Positions 44,979 through 57,222 of a DNA stretch of 64,000 nucleotides are shown here, piece by piece. Source of the DNA: Tethya wilhelma (Eukaryota > Porifera > Demospongiae > Tethyida > Tethyidae); NCBI GenBank assembly GCA_964030475.1, contig CAXIPT010000003.1:6516511-6580510 (forward strand). Direction: 5' to 3'. The translations under genes and the position numbers were made by a program. The notes beneath the pieces are model-generated. The model was not told the DNA's origin. It did not search any database and saw only the letters and a list, made by a program, of their open reading frames with translations. Within the stretch, counting starts at the first letter, position 1. The number at the start of each line of letters is the position of its first letter.

Positions 44979-46140
44979 NTGTGTGTGTGTGTGTGTGTGT
45001 GTTATACATTGCTATTGTTTATTGTCTAGAGCGCGAGCTGAAAAATATCTATAAGTGAGCAACTAATTACTATACCAGTCAGTAATCAGAGTCAGCTTCA
45101 CCTTGGTGGGCTAATCTAACTATGTTATAATTATTTTATTTACTGTGTTAAAATTAATTAAATGTTGTTCTACTAAATTTAATTTCATAGATTATCAGAT
45201 TCTTGGCTACCATATATACTATGGAAAAGTTTTGCAGTGTAAAGCTTTCGCAGATGCCTCTAGTCGACTCAAACATTTTTGCGCTTTAACTTTCACGGAT
45301 AAGCTGTGTGAGCCCATATACGTTACAGAGAATTTAGTAGATGACAATCTGCAAAAATTTCCAGCTATATATATACAATATAATTATACAAAAACTGAAT
45401 CACGTATTCAGTACCAACTTTAATTGATGCTATATATACAACTCAAGTCAACGTAAATGACTTGAAGTAAGACCAGCATGGTCATGCAAAGGTCAAAATG
45501 AAACTTTCGAAAGCTCTTTAGAAGCTCACAATTGGATACATGTGCATAGATTCTAGTTGTTGCTTTGTATACGTATGTACAAAAGTACTTCCTGTTATAT
45601 ATATAATATATCAAAATATATTCATAACTTAATTCCTTTATATACAATCAATAATAACTTTTAGACCATTCATCAGTTGTACTTGCTGGTCCTGAACAAT
45701 GAGAAGTTAACCTTTTAGTATTTTGTACGGTGGATAAAGTCTTCTCCAGTCATGTTCCAGTTATCCAGTATATATATAGTCTGCCAGCCAAACTATACGA
45801 ACTAAGCTTCTTTATGGTATATATTGCTGATTTTTTGACACTAAGTTTTAGCCAGTCTGAGTTTTATTGTTTTCATGCTGTATATCTGGTTGTTATAATT
45901 TATTGCTCCAAATGAATCATGGCTAGATAATGTAGGTGATGATGTAAATTCGTAAATAATTTCCTTCTAGAAATTTAGGAAAATCCCTTATTCTCATAGG
46001 AATATGAATTTAATACAATTTGGCCACACCTATTGTTCAATCATATATATAGCCAAGAGAGAATTTAGTGTTGTACTGCAGCTCTTGCTTTAAGCTGTAA
46101 TATACCTGTAGAATGTATAGCTGCAACTAATTTATTCTTA
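44979..46140. other. Single n, (TG)n and spacer, no gene seen
   Basis: The n at 44979 followed by (TG)n marks a probable contig join that interrupts the receptor gene. The rest is AT-rich with no recognisable coding sequence. Confidence 0.5.
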
Positions 46141-46159
46141 GTGAGCTTACTGAACACTC

Positions 46160-47650
46160 AGTCTGTGCTGTTTGCACAAACTGAGTATCGACTAGTGACT
46201 AGCCGTCCCAGCACTGGGCCTTTTGTGAACAGCATAGGTTTGAAATGCAGGATAGTCAATAATTCCACTTTCGACCCTGATACTACCTATAGCTACTGGC
46301 TGGATGGAACTATAGAGGTGAATGATGGTGAGCGCATAGAGGAGGATTTCGGCAAAGTATAGGCATCAGATTCACCCTGACTCGGAATAGAGAAGGCAAC
46401 CACACTTGTGGAAGAAGGGAAGGTAACACTGTAACGATGAGCACTAACTCAGTGCTCTTAGTAGGTGAGTAATAATGCCTTAATTTGTATACCATGTCAT
46501 ACCATAGATTGGGAAATTTTCACTGGTAAAATATTTCACCTGTTGTTTGGTAATGATTGCCATACATTTTTCCCATGTATAATTTTCATTGGTAATGATA
46601 ATCTACAGTACTGTATACCGTACTATTATCAGGAGCTCATGAGGGCCGTAGGCCTATAGCGCTAGCCCTCATGAGCTCCTGATATTATCAGCTATTATTA
46701 TGGCCATTGCAGCATGTCCAACCAATGAAACTGGTCATTTCTACAACAACTATTTACTCAACCATCAACTCAGATGTCACTCTTAACTGTTTAATTACAC
46801 CTGGTCGACATCGAGAGAGTTACTCCTGTGAATGGAGAAAAATACCACTGTTGTTGCACGGTTTCCACAATCACCTCAGACAATACCTTTTCACTGACAA
46901 TATTCAATGTTAAGGGTGATAATGAAAGCACATTCACCTGTGTGGTCCAAGTTGTTGATGGTGATACACAACGCCATACTTACATATCAACAGACAGCAG
47001 ATAAATATTTGATGTGAATGGTAAGTTGACTCATTAGCTATAATAGGTAGCTATTGGAAACAAAGTGCAATAATTGTGTAACAATATAATTTATATGTCT
47101 CCCTATTTTAGTACCACTAGTTATCACACAAGCTCCAATGTCTCAGACAGTCTCCACGCTAACACTGGACCCCGCAACTTTCACATGTGCACCTTTTGGA
47201 TTACCACCTCCCTTGATTACATGGACTCACAATAGGGTTGAAATTAAGCCATACAAACAATTCTCAATTATTATGGTACCTATTATGATAGGTACCTACG
47301 ATTTCGTTTCAAGTACACTAACCATCAAAACATTTGAGCCAGCTGACACAGGAAATGTGGTTTGCAATGGAAGTTCAGCAGCATCAAATACAACAATACT
47401 AGCAATAATATTATAGGTATGATATAGGTAGCATTGCTCTGCTACATTAATTTGGCAGCTCTTTTTACATGCAAAATCAATATTTTTAATATGTATTAAA
47501 GTTTTACTACCCTCTACCGGTTCTCCAATTGCTGCAGATGTTCAAATTTCAGGTGGGCGTAAGGTGCTAGCTATTCTCAGTAAAGTTTGCTACTGTGATT
47601 CCCAGTCATCCAGTAATGCAACTAAATGTGACCTACATGGACCTCGAGAN
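46160..47650 (+). pseudogene. Immunoglobulin-domain receptor gene, frames broken
   Basis: Three consecutive exon-sized segments encode Ig-like domains. 46190-46464 has GLKCRIVNNSTF...YSYWLDG then NREGNHTCG, but a one-base shift near 46355 separates the halves. 46712-47004 has VTLNCLITPG...YSCEW then DNTFSLTIFNVKGDNESTF and TCVVQVV, again in different frames. 47112-47415, after an acceptor, is intact (LDPATFTCAPFGLPPPLITW...FEPADTGNVVCNG). Donors follow at 46465 and 47416. Cys-Trp-Cys spacing supports the Ig fold. A further possible exon (47554-47649) runs into an n. Two independent frameshifts favour a pseudogene; base errors are the alternative. Confidence 0.55.
46625..46690. repeat. Hairpin with about 20-bp arms in an Ig-gene intron
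   Basis: ATCAGGAGCTCATGAGGGC and its exact inverse flank an 18-base loop, with ATTATCA at both outer sides. This is MITE-like. Confidence 0.65.
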
Positions 47651-48413
47651 AGAGAAGTGTGTTGATTAAATTAATTTTATAGCCATGCACAAACTGAGAG
47701 GATTACATGATACCTTTAATTAGCTACATAATCAAGTTAACTCAACTCACCAACTTGAATGATATAACACAGTGATGAGTTGTCGGCCTAAACAGCACTG
47801 AATCGTGATGCACTGGCAGCTTCAGTCTGTGTCGCACTGCAGGAGTTAGAAGGAGCGTGTGGGATGAAGAAAGATGCCTCTTTGTTGACGCAGTCAGTCT
47901 GCACTGCTACACACATCAAATGATGCAGAAGAGCCAAGAGTTTGTGTATTTGTACAGTAGCATCGTAAAGTCTTCAGTACTGTGGGCATACATCATCAGT
48001 AGCATCCATTAAATGAGGTACAAATAGGTACAAAATTTGGAACATAACAAACACGTGTAGAAATGCATTAATATCCATTAGACTGGTATGTCCACTGAAT
48101 GACTCTGGATCTGCCACATGGCTCAGCACCACCTCATCATGATCAGACATGGGTCATGCAGTATGATTATAGTGCTGAAGTCTCTAACTCTAGAGTCCGC
48201 AGCTGCTATAATGACAGATTCAAAGCTATGAATATGTACTCAGTCATGTATGGGTCTTCTCTGTTATTGATAGATAAATTGTAATATTATTAATATACTC
48301 ACGTGAGGTCACTAGTTCAATTTTGTCATGTAGTCATGAATCATTTAATCAGATTTAATTCAAAAAGCATAAATTATATTGATGTCCTTGCAAGACACCA
48401 AGAGTAATCCACA
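47651..48413. other. Spacer after an n at 47650, no gene seen
   Basis: Sequence changes character at the n; no exon was recognised up to the stop of the FEM1-like gene at 48414. Confidence 0.45.
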
Positions 48414-51346
48414 TTACAAATTCAAATCGGAGAGATTAAAATTGTTATTTAGTTCATACCTAGAATGCCAAGAGACAAACTCAGCCAGTTTGACCGGCAG
48501 GTATTCTCTATACTCAATGCCATACTTTACTATAACACATGCACTCAAACACTGAAGAGAGGGTGGCTTGGCTTCAAATGACTCTATCACTTCAAGTAAC
48601 TTATCAGCCCTGTCATCTTCGTATGAATTCCTAAAGAGCACATCTTTAGCCGTTTCATTCTTGAAGTTGACAGCATCAACATGGGCTCCACATTCTAGTA
48701 GAGTCTGAACACAGTCCACAGCTGTAGGGACACGTTGAAGTTTAACTGCTACATGAAGAGGATAATCACCAGTCTCTGGGTCACGGCACTGAATCGGGCA
48801 TCCACAATCAAGTAACAATGAAAGGACTTTAGAGAGAGCTTTGGGTTCAGAAGAATCTCCGACTTCATATCCTAGGTATAAGCAAATGAAGACTTCGATC
48901 CTGTTGGTGGCACCATTGTTTCCAGTTGTGTTGATCAGCTCTTGAACAGCCTTCTTGACATGAGCGTGTTCTCTCTCTTGATCAGTGCTGTCTGTGATAT
49001 AATCATCAGCTACTTTGATCCACAGTGCAAATAGTCCTATAATGGAACTGATCAGCTCATCATCATAACGAATTTCTTTCTTTAGCTCAACAGCCTTCAA
49101 GCCACACTGAAAAAGAGGCTGGATACTAGGAACATAACCACCCTCCAACATTTTTGCAACAAACTCGGCAATTTCTAGAAGATACTGATAGTAGTTGTCG
49201 CCATCAAAATTTGCAGGACTTAGTCCAAAGTCTAGATATCTATGACAGAACTGAATACACTTAGGATAGTTGTGATGCTCAAGAGTGTAATCTATGCAAG
49301 TGCGTATTACATACAGCATAATATTGCGGTTTCTTCCTAGAATACGCTCACAGTAAATGAAACAGAGAAAGCACACAGATGTCTCATTCTGTGCAATGGC
49401 TTTATACTCCTCCATTGTTGCTGGCTCCTGAAGGCCATCGTAGATTTTATTTGCTGGAGGAAGATCGGAAAAGAGATCAGGATGAGATGAGCGAACTTGT
49501 ACAGCCTTTTGAATATATGGAGAAGCAATTAATTCAAGGGAAACATCTTGATATTGACCCTGAATTGCCCTTGCAGCCTGCATACAGTAGACATCATAGA
49601 CTTCTTTTGGTCCACACTGAAAGGCCTCAATGAGATAATCCACTAGAGAATCGCTATCACATTCTGATGCAGCATTTACCACTACAACAGCATTTAGCAC
49701 TACAGACAGACCATCGTGGTTGAGGGTGTTCTTAGCACCAGCATCAACAAGAATCTTGGCTATTTGTAGTGACCGCGTCAAATGAAGAGGAGTATTGCCA
49801 TCACGTCCAGTACAGTTAACATTGGCACCTTTATCGACTAAAAGCCGAGTTAATTCTTCATTTTTAATGGCCTTGAACAGTATATTATCTGTTTCCGCAT
49901 CTACATGAGTGTGTTCAATGTTAGCACCGTTGTTAATGAGGTATACAGCAACTTCATAATATCCATATTNGTATAAGAGACAGTACGTTGCATACACTGA
50001 AAAAGAGGCTGGATACTAGGAACATAACCACCCTCCAACATTTTTGCAACAAACTCGGCAATTTCTAGAAGATACTGATAGTAGTTGTCGCCATCAAAAT
50101 TTGCAGGACTTAGTCCAAAGTCTAGATATCTATGACAGAACTGAATACACTTAGGATAGTTGTGATGCTCAAGAGTGTAATCTATGCAAGTGCGTATTAC
50201 ATACAGCATAATATTGCGGTTTCTTCCTAGAATACGCTCACAGTAAATGAAACAGAGAAAGCACACAGATGTCTCATTCTGTGCAATGGCTTTATACTCC
50301 TCCATTGTTGCTGGCTCCTGAAGGCCATCGTAGATTTTATTTGCTGGAGGAAGATCGGAAAAGAGATCAGGATGAGATGAGCGAACTTGTACAGCCTTTT
50401 GAATATATGGAGAAGCAATTAATTCAAGGGAAACATCTTGATATTGACCCTGAATTGCCCTTGCAGCCTGCATACAGTAGACATCATAGACTTCTTTTGG
50501 TCCACACTGAAAGGCCTCAATGAGATAATCCACTAGAGAATCGCTATCACATTCTGATGCAGCATTTACCACTACAACAGCATTTAGCACTACAGACAGA
50601 CCATCGTGGTTGAGGGTGTTCTTAGCACCAGCATCAACAAGAATCTTGGCTATTTGTAGTGACCGCGTCAAATGAAGAGGAGTATTGCCATCACGTCCAG
50701 TACAGTTAACATTGGCACCTTTATCGACTAAAAGCCGAGTTAATTCTTCATTTTTAATGGCCTTGAACAGTATATTATCTGTTTCCGCATCTACATGAGT
50801 GTGTTCAATGTTAGCACCGTTGTTAATGAGGTATACAGCAACTTCATAATATCCATATTCAACAGCTACCCATAGTGGATTGACTTGTGATGAACTGCAT
50901 TTATGATTGACATCAGCTCCTTGTTCTACTAATGCCTTCACACACTTCATATCTCCACACTCAGAGGCTGACCATAGAGCTGTGACTCGAGCAGTCGTCT
51001 CCTGTTCAATATTCACAGGGAAATTCTTTAAAATGTACTTGAGGATGTCTGGACGATTATTCTCAATGGCTGCTACTAATGGGCATTGTCTTCTTGGGAC
51101 TTTTTCCATCATCAGTCGCTCCTTGAAGAGTTGGAGGGAAAGGCTTTCATCATTCAAAAGAATTTTCAACTCTCTGAGTACAGTAAGTTCAGTCAGAGGA
51201 CTCCTTTCAGGAGAGGAAAATGAAGGAGAATGAGAGGAAAAGGGAGAGAGAGAGGGAGAGGGAGAGAGACGAAGCTTCTTTGAAACAGGTTCTTCAGACA
51301 TGCCCGGGCTGTTCAAATTATCTAGAATCATAAAATTGACGTTCAA
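48414..51346 (-). CDS. FEM1-like ankyrin-repeat ubiquitin-ligase adaptor (contains an assembly duplication)
   Basis: Two overlapping frames (49994-51346 and 48414-49969) share an 866-base segment. Collapsing it gives one intronless protein of about 680 residues, the size of the neighbour at 51649-53646. N-terminal ankyrin repeats include TALWSASECGDMKCVKALVE, GYYEVAVYLINNGANIEHTH and GRDGNTPLHL. The central helical part contains ERILGRNRN and CIQFCHRYLDFG, C-terminal ankyrin repeats LLLDCGCPIQCRD and LLECGAHVDAVN follow, and the end LQCLSACVIVKYGIEYREYL...FVSWHS resembles the FEM1 C-terminus. FEM1 proteins are CUL2-elongin BC substrate receptors that bind C-terminal degrons through their ankyrin groove. 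Start chosen at 51346; a later Met (MSEEPVSKK, about 51301) is also possible. Confidence 0.82.
49970..49993. other. Assembly artefact: n plus Tn5 mosaic-end fragment
   Basis: Directly after the n, GTATAAGAGACAG (49971-49983) equals the last 13 bases of the Tn5/Nextera mosaic end. Ten further bases precede an exact repeat (49994-50859) of 49104-49969. The coding sequence is therefore falsely duplicated. Confidence 0.85.
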
Positions 51347-51648
51347 TTGGTACTGAAAAATTAATAGCTGTTAAGCCTACCTATTGATATATGGATGACT
51401 AACTTCTACAACATAAGAAAGTTAAGAAATCATCAGTAGCTAGCTACCTTCCCTTCCCTTCAGACCTTCTTCTCAACTGCTTGCATATCAACCGATTTTG
51501 CTTCAATTAAACGACTGACAATTCAATATTTCCCAGGTTATTCGGATACCAGATTCATGCATAATAATGATGATTATGAGAAATTGCTCAGTGAAATAAT
51601 AAATGATTCAATTTTCCAACATGACATTCTAAACTGTTGCTGTAGACA

Positions 51649-53646
51649 TTAGACATTAGCATCAGTCATTTTGTTACTAGAATGCCAAGACACAAACTCA
51701 ACCATTTTGATCGGCAGGAATTCTCTGTACTCAATGTTGTACTCAACAATAGCATGTGCACTCAAACACTGAAGAGTGAGAGGTTTGGCTTCAAATGATT
51801 CAATCACTTTGAGTATTTCACCTGTCCATTCACAGTTTGTTGAGTGTCTAAAAGATCTGATGTAAAGTGTATCCTTAAGTGTATCTTTAGCTGTCTCATT
51901 CTTGAAATTGACAGCATCAACATGAGCTCCATACTCTAGAAGGGTTCTAACACAGTCCACAGCAGCAGGGTGTTCGAGTTGAACTGCTGCATGAAGAGGA
52001 AAATCTCCAGACTTTGGATGGCGACACTGAATGGGGCATTCGCGATCCAGCAATAATAGGAGTACTTTATTGAAAGGAAGGTTTAATTTAGAGTCTACAT
52101 CACTCCCAACAGAAGCTCTGATAATAGTTGTGTAACAATTATTAATTTCTGCTGTGTTGATCAGCTCTTGAACAGCCTTCTTGATGTGAGCGTGTTCTCT
52201 CTCTTGATCAGTGCTGTCTGTGATATAATCATCAGCTACTTTGATCCACAGTGCAAATAGTCCTATAATGGAACTGATCAAGTACTCTTGGTAGTCAGTT
52301 TCTTTGTCTTGCTCTAGAGCTTTCAGACCATATTGAATGAGAGGCTGAATACTAGGAACATAGTTATTCCCCAACATTTCAGCAACAAACTCAACGATTT
52401 CTAAAAGATACAATTGGTAGCAAGGAATTCCATAAGTTAGTCCAATGCCTAGATATCTCTCACAGAATTGAATGCACTTAGCATAGTTGTCATTCTTAAG
52501 AGTGACCCCAATGCACTTGCGTATTGCAGACATTGTATGATCAATATCGTTACTTCCTAGAATACGCTCATAGTAAATGGAGCAGAGATAGCACATGGAT
52601 GTCTCATTCTGGGCAATGGCTTTATACTCCTCCATTGTTGCTGGCTCCTGAAGGCCATCGTAGATTTCATTTGCTGGAGGAAGATTGGAAAACAGATCAG
52701 GATGAGATGAGCAAACTTGTACAGCCTTTTGAATGTAAGCAGAGAGATGCGGTTCACGAGTAGTAAAATGCTGGATTTCCATTGCAGCCTGAATGCAGTA
52801 AACATCATAGAGTTCTCTTGGCCCACACTGAAAGGCCTCAATGAGATAATCCACTAGAGAATCGGCACTAAGACCACAACCTTCCAAAGCTGCATTTACT
52901 ACTACAGAGAGACCGTCGTTGTTGAGGGTGTTCTTAGCACCAGCATCAATAAGAATCTTGGCTATTTCTAGAGTAGAAGTTAAATGAAGTGGGGTATTAC
53001 CGTCATACCCAGTACAGTTGACATTGGCACCTTTATCCAACAAAACCTGAATCAATTGTCCACTGTGAAGCTGCACTGCCTCTATTAGTAAGTGTGTACC
53101 GTTTTCACTGGAGTGCCAATGTATATCAGCACTGGTAGCATTGCTAGCCAAGTATATGGCAATATCTTGCTTAGAATAACAAATAGCCTCAGCTAGTGGA
53201 CTTGTTGCTTGTGGTGAATCACATATGTGATTTACGTCTGCTTCCTTTTCTACTAAAAGCTTCACACACTCTATACTACCCCCAAAACCAGCAGCCATCC
53301 ATAACGCAGTGACAGGATAACAATCTGTGCCTCGAAAGGGTGTGTAAGGTGTCTCCTGTTCAATATTCACAGGGAAATTCTTCAAAATAAACCTTAGAAT
53401 GTCTGCCCGTTGGCTCTGAACCGCTGCTACTAATGGAGACCACCCTCTGGGCACTTTTTTCATCAATAGTCGATCCTTGAAGAGCTGAAGCTGGAGGGAA
53501 TTTAAGCTTTGACCTCCACCACTCACCAGGGATTCAAACTTGTCTAGTTTCATTCCACTACCAATCGACTCTATTATCTCACGGAGAAGGTCTGTTTCTG
53601 GCGGTGGACTCTTGTCAGTACAGTAGTCTCCCAGCTTCTTTGCCAT
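51649..53646 (-). CDS. FEM1-like ankyrin-repeat ubiquitin-ligase adaptor
   Basis: An intact, intronless 665-codon frame. N-terminal ankyrin repeats contain PLVAAVQSQRADILRFILKN, VTALWMAAGFGGSIECVKLL, ADVNHICD and GYDGNTPLHLTSTLEIAKIL. The middle helical region has EPATMEEYKAIAQNETSM, YYERILGSNDIDHTMSAIRK and KCIQFCERYLGIG, matching the FEM1 region containing ERILGADNID. C-terminal ankyrin repeats include FPLHAAVQLEHPAAVDCVRT and LLEYGAHVDAVNFKNETAKD. The last part, LTLQCLSAHAIVEYNIEYRE then FLPIKMVEFVSWHS, corresponds to the FEM1 C-terminal LKCLAARA...IP..LEEFV segment. It probably acts in the cytosol or nucleus as substrate receptor of a CUL2 E3 ligase. It is the tandem paralog of 48414-51346 and serves as the length reference for that gene. 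Confidence 0.85.
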   Translation of the reverse strand: MAKKLGDYCTDKSPPPETDLLREIIESIGSGMKLDKFESLVSGGGQSLNSLQLQLFKDRLLMKKVPRGWSPLVAAVQSQRADILRFILKNFPVNIEQETPYTPFRGTDCYPVTALWMAAGFGGSIECVKLLVEKEADVNHICDSPQATSPLAEAICYSKQDIAIYLASNATSADIHWHSSENGTHLLIEAVQLHSGQLIQVLLDKGANVNCTGYDGNTPLHLTSTLEIAKILIDAGAKNTLNNDGLSVVVNAALEGCGLSADSLVDYLIEAFQCGPRELYDVYCIQAAMEIQHFTTREPHLSAYIQKAVQVCSSHPDLFSNLPPANEIYDGLQEPATMEEYKAIAQNETSMCYLCSIYYERILGSNDIDHTMSAIRKCIGVTLKNDNYAKCIQFCERYLGIGLTYGIPCYQLYLLEIVEFVAEMLGNNYVPSIQPLIQYGLKALEQDKETDYQEYLISSIIGLFALWIKVADDYITDSTDQEREHAHIKKAVQELINTAEINNCYTTIIRASVGSDVDSKLNLPFNKVLLLLLDRECPIQCRHPKSGDFPLHAAVQLEHPAAVDCVRTLLEYGAHVDAVNFKNETAKDTLKDTLYIRSFRHSTNCEWTGEILKVIESFEAKPLTLQCLSAHAIVEYNIEYREFLPIKMVEFVSWHSSNKMTDANV

Positions 53647-54059
53647 GATATCATGATCTTCAGACCTTTCACGTCTTTATATTAGAGTAGACACCACTAA
53701 CCACAAATTATGCCACAAACCACAAACCACAAACCTATAACGTCATCAAATTAGTAGGGTGATCAGACATCATGAGTTAGTGAGAGGATCGAGACACTAT
53801 AATATTAACTGTACTGGTAAAATTAATACAAACACCAATGCAATGTAGTAAAGTAAAGGTAACAACTTAATTCTCTACAAATAAACACACTCATTGAAAG
53901 CAAAAGTTACTAATACAGTGTCACATCAAAAAGTATTAGTACAAGAAAAGTGAAAAAGTAGTGATATTTTTCCATGCAAACAAAATAATAAAACAGTTAG
54001 TTCAGTTGTAATTTGTGTATTTGTGAATAGTCACTTTAATTTCTGCTGATAATGTCGAT
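53647..54059. other. Spacer, no gene seen
   Basis: Contains CACAAACCACAAACCACAAA-like short repeats near 53700 and the 5' flank of the FEM1-like gene; no coding frame. Confidence 0.5.
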
Positions 54060-57000
54060 TCACTTGCTGCCCAACTCCTCCTTGGTATCTGGAATCGGGG
54101 AGATATTGGAGGTTCTCTGATGGTCTCCGTTGGAGGTGGACACTGAGGAGAAGGTGTCATTCTCATCCCCCGTCACCAGGACTCCACTGTCACCATCTGA
54201 TCCGAAGCGGTTGCCATCTTTCAACTGACGTAGCTCCATTTCTTTCTGGAATTGAACAAACAAACCACACATTGATGTGCTTGAAGCAAAGTGAGGAAAG
54301 AGAGCTTGCCTACTAGTGGCAATGAACCAACACTCTACAAGTAAGTTAATGAGCTACATACGTACACTAGAGTTACACGTACAGTAATACCACAACTCAC
54401 TTCAGCAACTCTAGTCTTGAGAGTGCTCACTTCCTCCTCAGCCTCTCTCACGTCAAGCTGATCGACGGTTGTCCTCCCGAGTTGAAGACCATCAGAGACG
54501 GTGATCTCCTCTCGCGAGTTCTCACGGACCATGGTCTCCTTCCCTCGGGCCATGTAGACAAACTGTGAGATAAGATGGTGAAAAAGAATCACTTACAGTA
54601 TTGCACACATCTATACCACAGAGCTATGCTACACATGTATACAAACTGTCCAACCTTGGGAATATAGAGGATGAGCAGGCAAGACATACAAGCAGCAATG
54701 ATCATCAAAACAGCCAGGGCGTAGGCTGTGTTATGGAACAAGTGTACAGCCAGGACGAGACTGAGTGGTGCTCCGATGCCCACCAGGATGACCACAATGT
54801 ACATGGTGATGCTCACAAAACGAGAGTCATTGATGTAGATGTACTTGACATTTCTACTCTCGTAGGCCAAGAACAGACCAAAGACAACAAACAGGCCTTT
54901 GTAGACGTAGAGAGCTCCAATGAGATAACCAAAGTTATCGCAGTTGCATCTCTCGAACACCAACACCTCACCACCACTATTCTGAAATATACCAAAACAA
55001 ACTCAGCAATTAACACTACACAATAGATGTCATAATTTTATTACGGTAATGTCTGGGCCACTGGCCCTAGCTCATAAGCTCCTAAATGTACTGTAGATCC
55101 ACACCAGGGCTAGCCACTGGAATAATGAAAGCACCGCTGGTGCACAAGCCTCGGCACACTCAACTAGCTTAGTCTCGCGGGCCAGCCTCTTCCCTTGGCA
55201 AGAGTCTGGCCCATGAGACTATACACTTGAACTAGCTAATGCACTTGTAAAAGAGAGGATTAAATTATCACACAGCTACATGTATGGTATGGGTATATGA
55301 TCAAGAAAACTAATGCACCTATATTTTATTAGGCCCAAGTTATAGCCTAGTCCACAAGCTAGGCACAGATTAGCTGATAACTCTGTGATAAAGCAGCACA
55401 AGACACACATAGGCACTGAACTAGCTACTGAGCTATCATGACTGGCCATGGAATGCTCAACTGTTGTCAGATAGGTATTGAGAATGCAAAGTCTAGCTGG
55501 GCTACCTCAACCATATAATCTATGCCTAAACTATATTCAGAAACTCAGCCTGCTTGCATCATAGCTTTGTAGCAGTGCTTGCTTGCATGCCAACCACACT
55601 AAAGAATTTATACATGCCAAATTATACATCTATATGCTTACATAGTTATTAAGCCAACTCTTGTCAGTCTTACCAAGCACCATTGACCAACAGCAACAGC
55701 AGCCTTGCAGCTAAGCTGCTTCTAAAAGTGTTATTTTTTGGAGCTTCTTCCATTCAACACAAATTCTAGATAACGCACACCAGATCAATGGGCGTGGTCT
55801 CGAAGCTAAGCGCTCAAAGAAGCACAAAAGCCTCAAATCTCAGCAACCACTGTGTTTTGAATAGCAGAAAATATATTTCTACAAGATCATTCTGATTTAT
55901 GAACATAAGTACCATCAGTTTTGTCGCTAGAGCTGTCTTTCTTGAGATTTCGATGGAACAAACAGACAGACAGACACACAAAACGACTACCGTAATCCTC
56001 TGCACGTGCTACGCACGTGCCGAGGCTTAATGAACATACTATGACCTGCTAAATTCTAGAGACTGTTCATGTATACATCCACAACAGTCTGTGTGTATTC
56101 AAAAAAAGGACTCCCCCACCCAAGTAAGCAAGTTGAGGAACGTACTCTCTAGATAGGTACTAACCTTCATCACATTGTCTCTGGTGAAAGGGAAGACACC
56201 TGTCCAGAAGGAAAGGTAGACCACATCAACCACCAGGAAGAACAGCATGATGATGAAAAAGTTCCACATCTTGAATGGCTGTGCAATATAAACATGTACT
56301 AGTAATTCTAATTCAAGCACACCAAGTTATAAGATGAATGGTAAATCTGGGGACTGCCAATCAAACTGACCTCCTTCTTGAGTTTGGGATTAGTGTAGAT
56401 GTGGTACACCTGCCAGGTTTTAGCAAAGAGAGCTCCAAAGGAGAGAGTGAACCCAAGAGTTAGAAACCACAGACGAAGCTATAGAGACAGAGAAAGTAAC
56501 AAAATTCAATATTGTACATGTTCGAATCCCAGCTAGATCTCAAGCTTTTTTACAGATGCAATGACTTTTAATATTCAGTTTGTGTGCAAGGTACATGATA
56601 CTGCTTTATCTTGAGTAAGGACACGTGGATACACTCTCTCACTAATCTGTGTTGATAGCAATGCATCATTCAAACTTACAATACATATGATGCTGTAACG
56701 ATATGTCCTGTCGTCAAGTATTTTACCATACTCATCCTCGGGAATATTCTCATCATTTGTATTGGCCCCGACATACTCATCAACGTCAGGATTAGAGGAG
56801 TCAATCCCTAGTAGGACGCAAGTGGCCAGCATCACTATACAGCCAGTGATAATGATGGTGTTAATGTGAGGGGCAGAGTCACGGATTAGACTGCAGAGGA
56901 AGGAACACAATATTATCAAAAATGACAAGAAAATGGAACTGAAATTGACTGCATTGATCTTCCAACTTACGGTTTCCACAAGGTGGCCAGGTTAAAGATG

Positions 57001-57115
57001 AGGAGACCAACAGCAATCACTATGGCCAGTGCTATGAACAGGTCACACACTATCACCAGAGCCTCACTGAGGTAGACATTCCTCGGGATTCGACGGTCAG
57101 CAGGTACAGAACCAC
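54060..57115 (-). CDS. GABA-B-like receptor, 7TM half and tail only
   Basis: Exons 56971-57115 (5' edge at an n, 57116), 56680-56890, 56371-56478, 56165-56278, 54655-54981, 54401-54562 and 54060-54245, with the exon structure and phases of the complete gene at 32119-41682. Products: LSEALVIVCDLFIALAIVIA (TM1), LIRDSAPHINTIIITGCIVM, LRLWFLTLGFTLSFGALFAK, FVSITMYIVVILVGIGAPLS, and a tail with a short charged helix (DVREAEEEVSTLKTRVAE) and SGVLVTGDENDTFSSVSTS. The ligand domain is missing beyond the n and a (TC)n(AC)n tract. Large blocks are identical in DNA to the paralogs while adjacent introns are unrelated. It is either broken by assembly or a truncated gene. Confidence 0.8.
55171..55220. 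repeat. Hairpin in a receptor intron
   Basis: AGTCTCGCGGGCCAG pairs with CTGGCCCATGAGACT, and inside it CTCTT pairs with AAGAG. This is MITE-like and in the intron 54982-56164, which otherwise shows nothing coding. Confidence 0.6.
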
Positions 57116-57116
57116 N

Positions 57117-57194
<78 letters not shown>
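57116..57194. repeat. n followed by (TC)n and (AC)n between head-to-head receptor genes
   Basis: The n cuts off the first seen exon of the minus-strand receptor. The microsatellite then leads, within 30 bases, to the ATG of the plus-strand receptor at 57223. The short distance suggests missing sequence at the n. Confidence 0.7.
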
Positions 57195-57196
<2 letters not shown>

Positions 57197-57222
57197 TTTT
57201 CTCAGTCCAAGGAGACCTTAAG

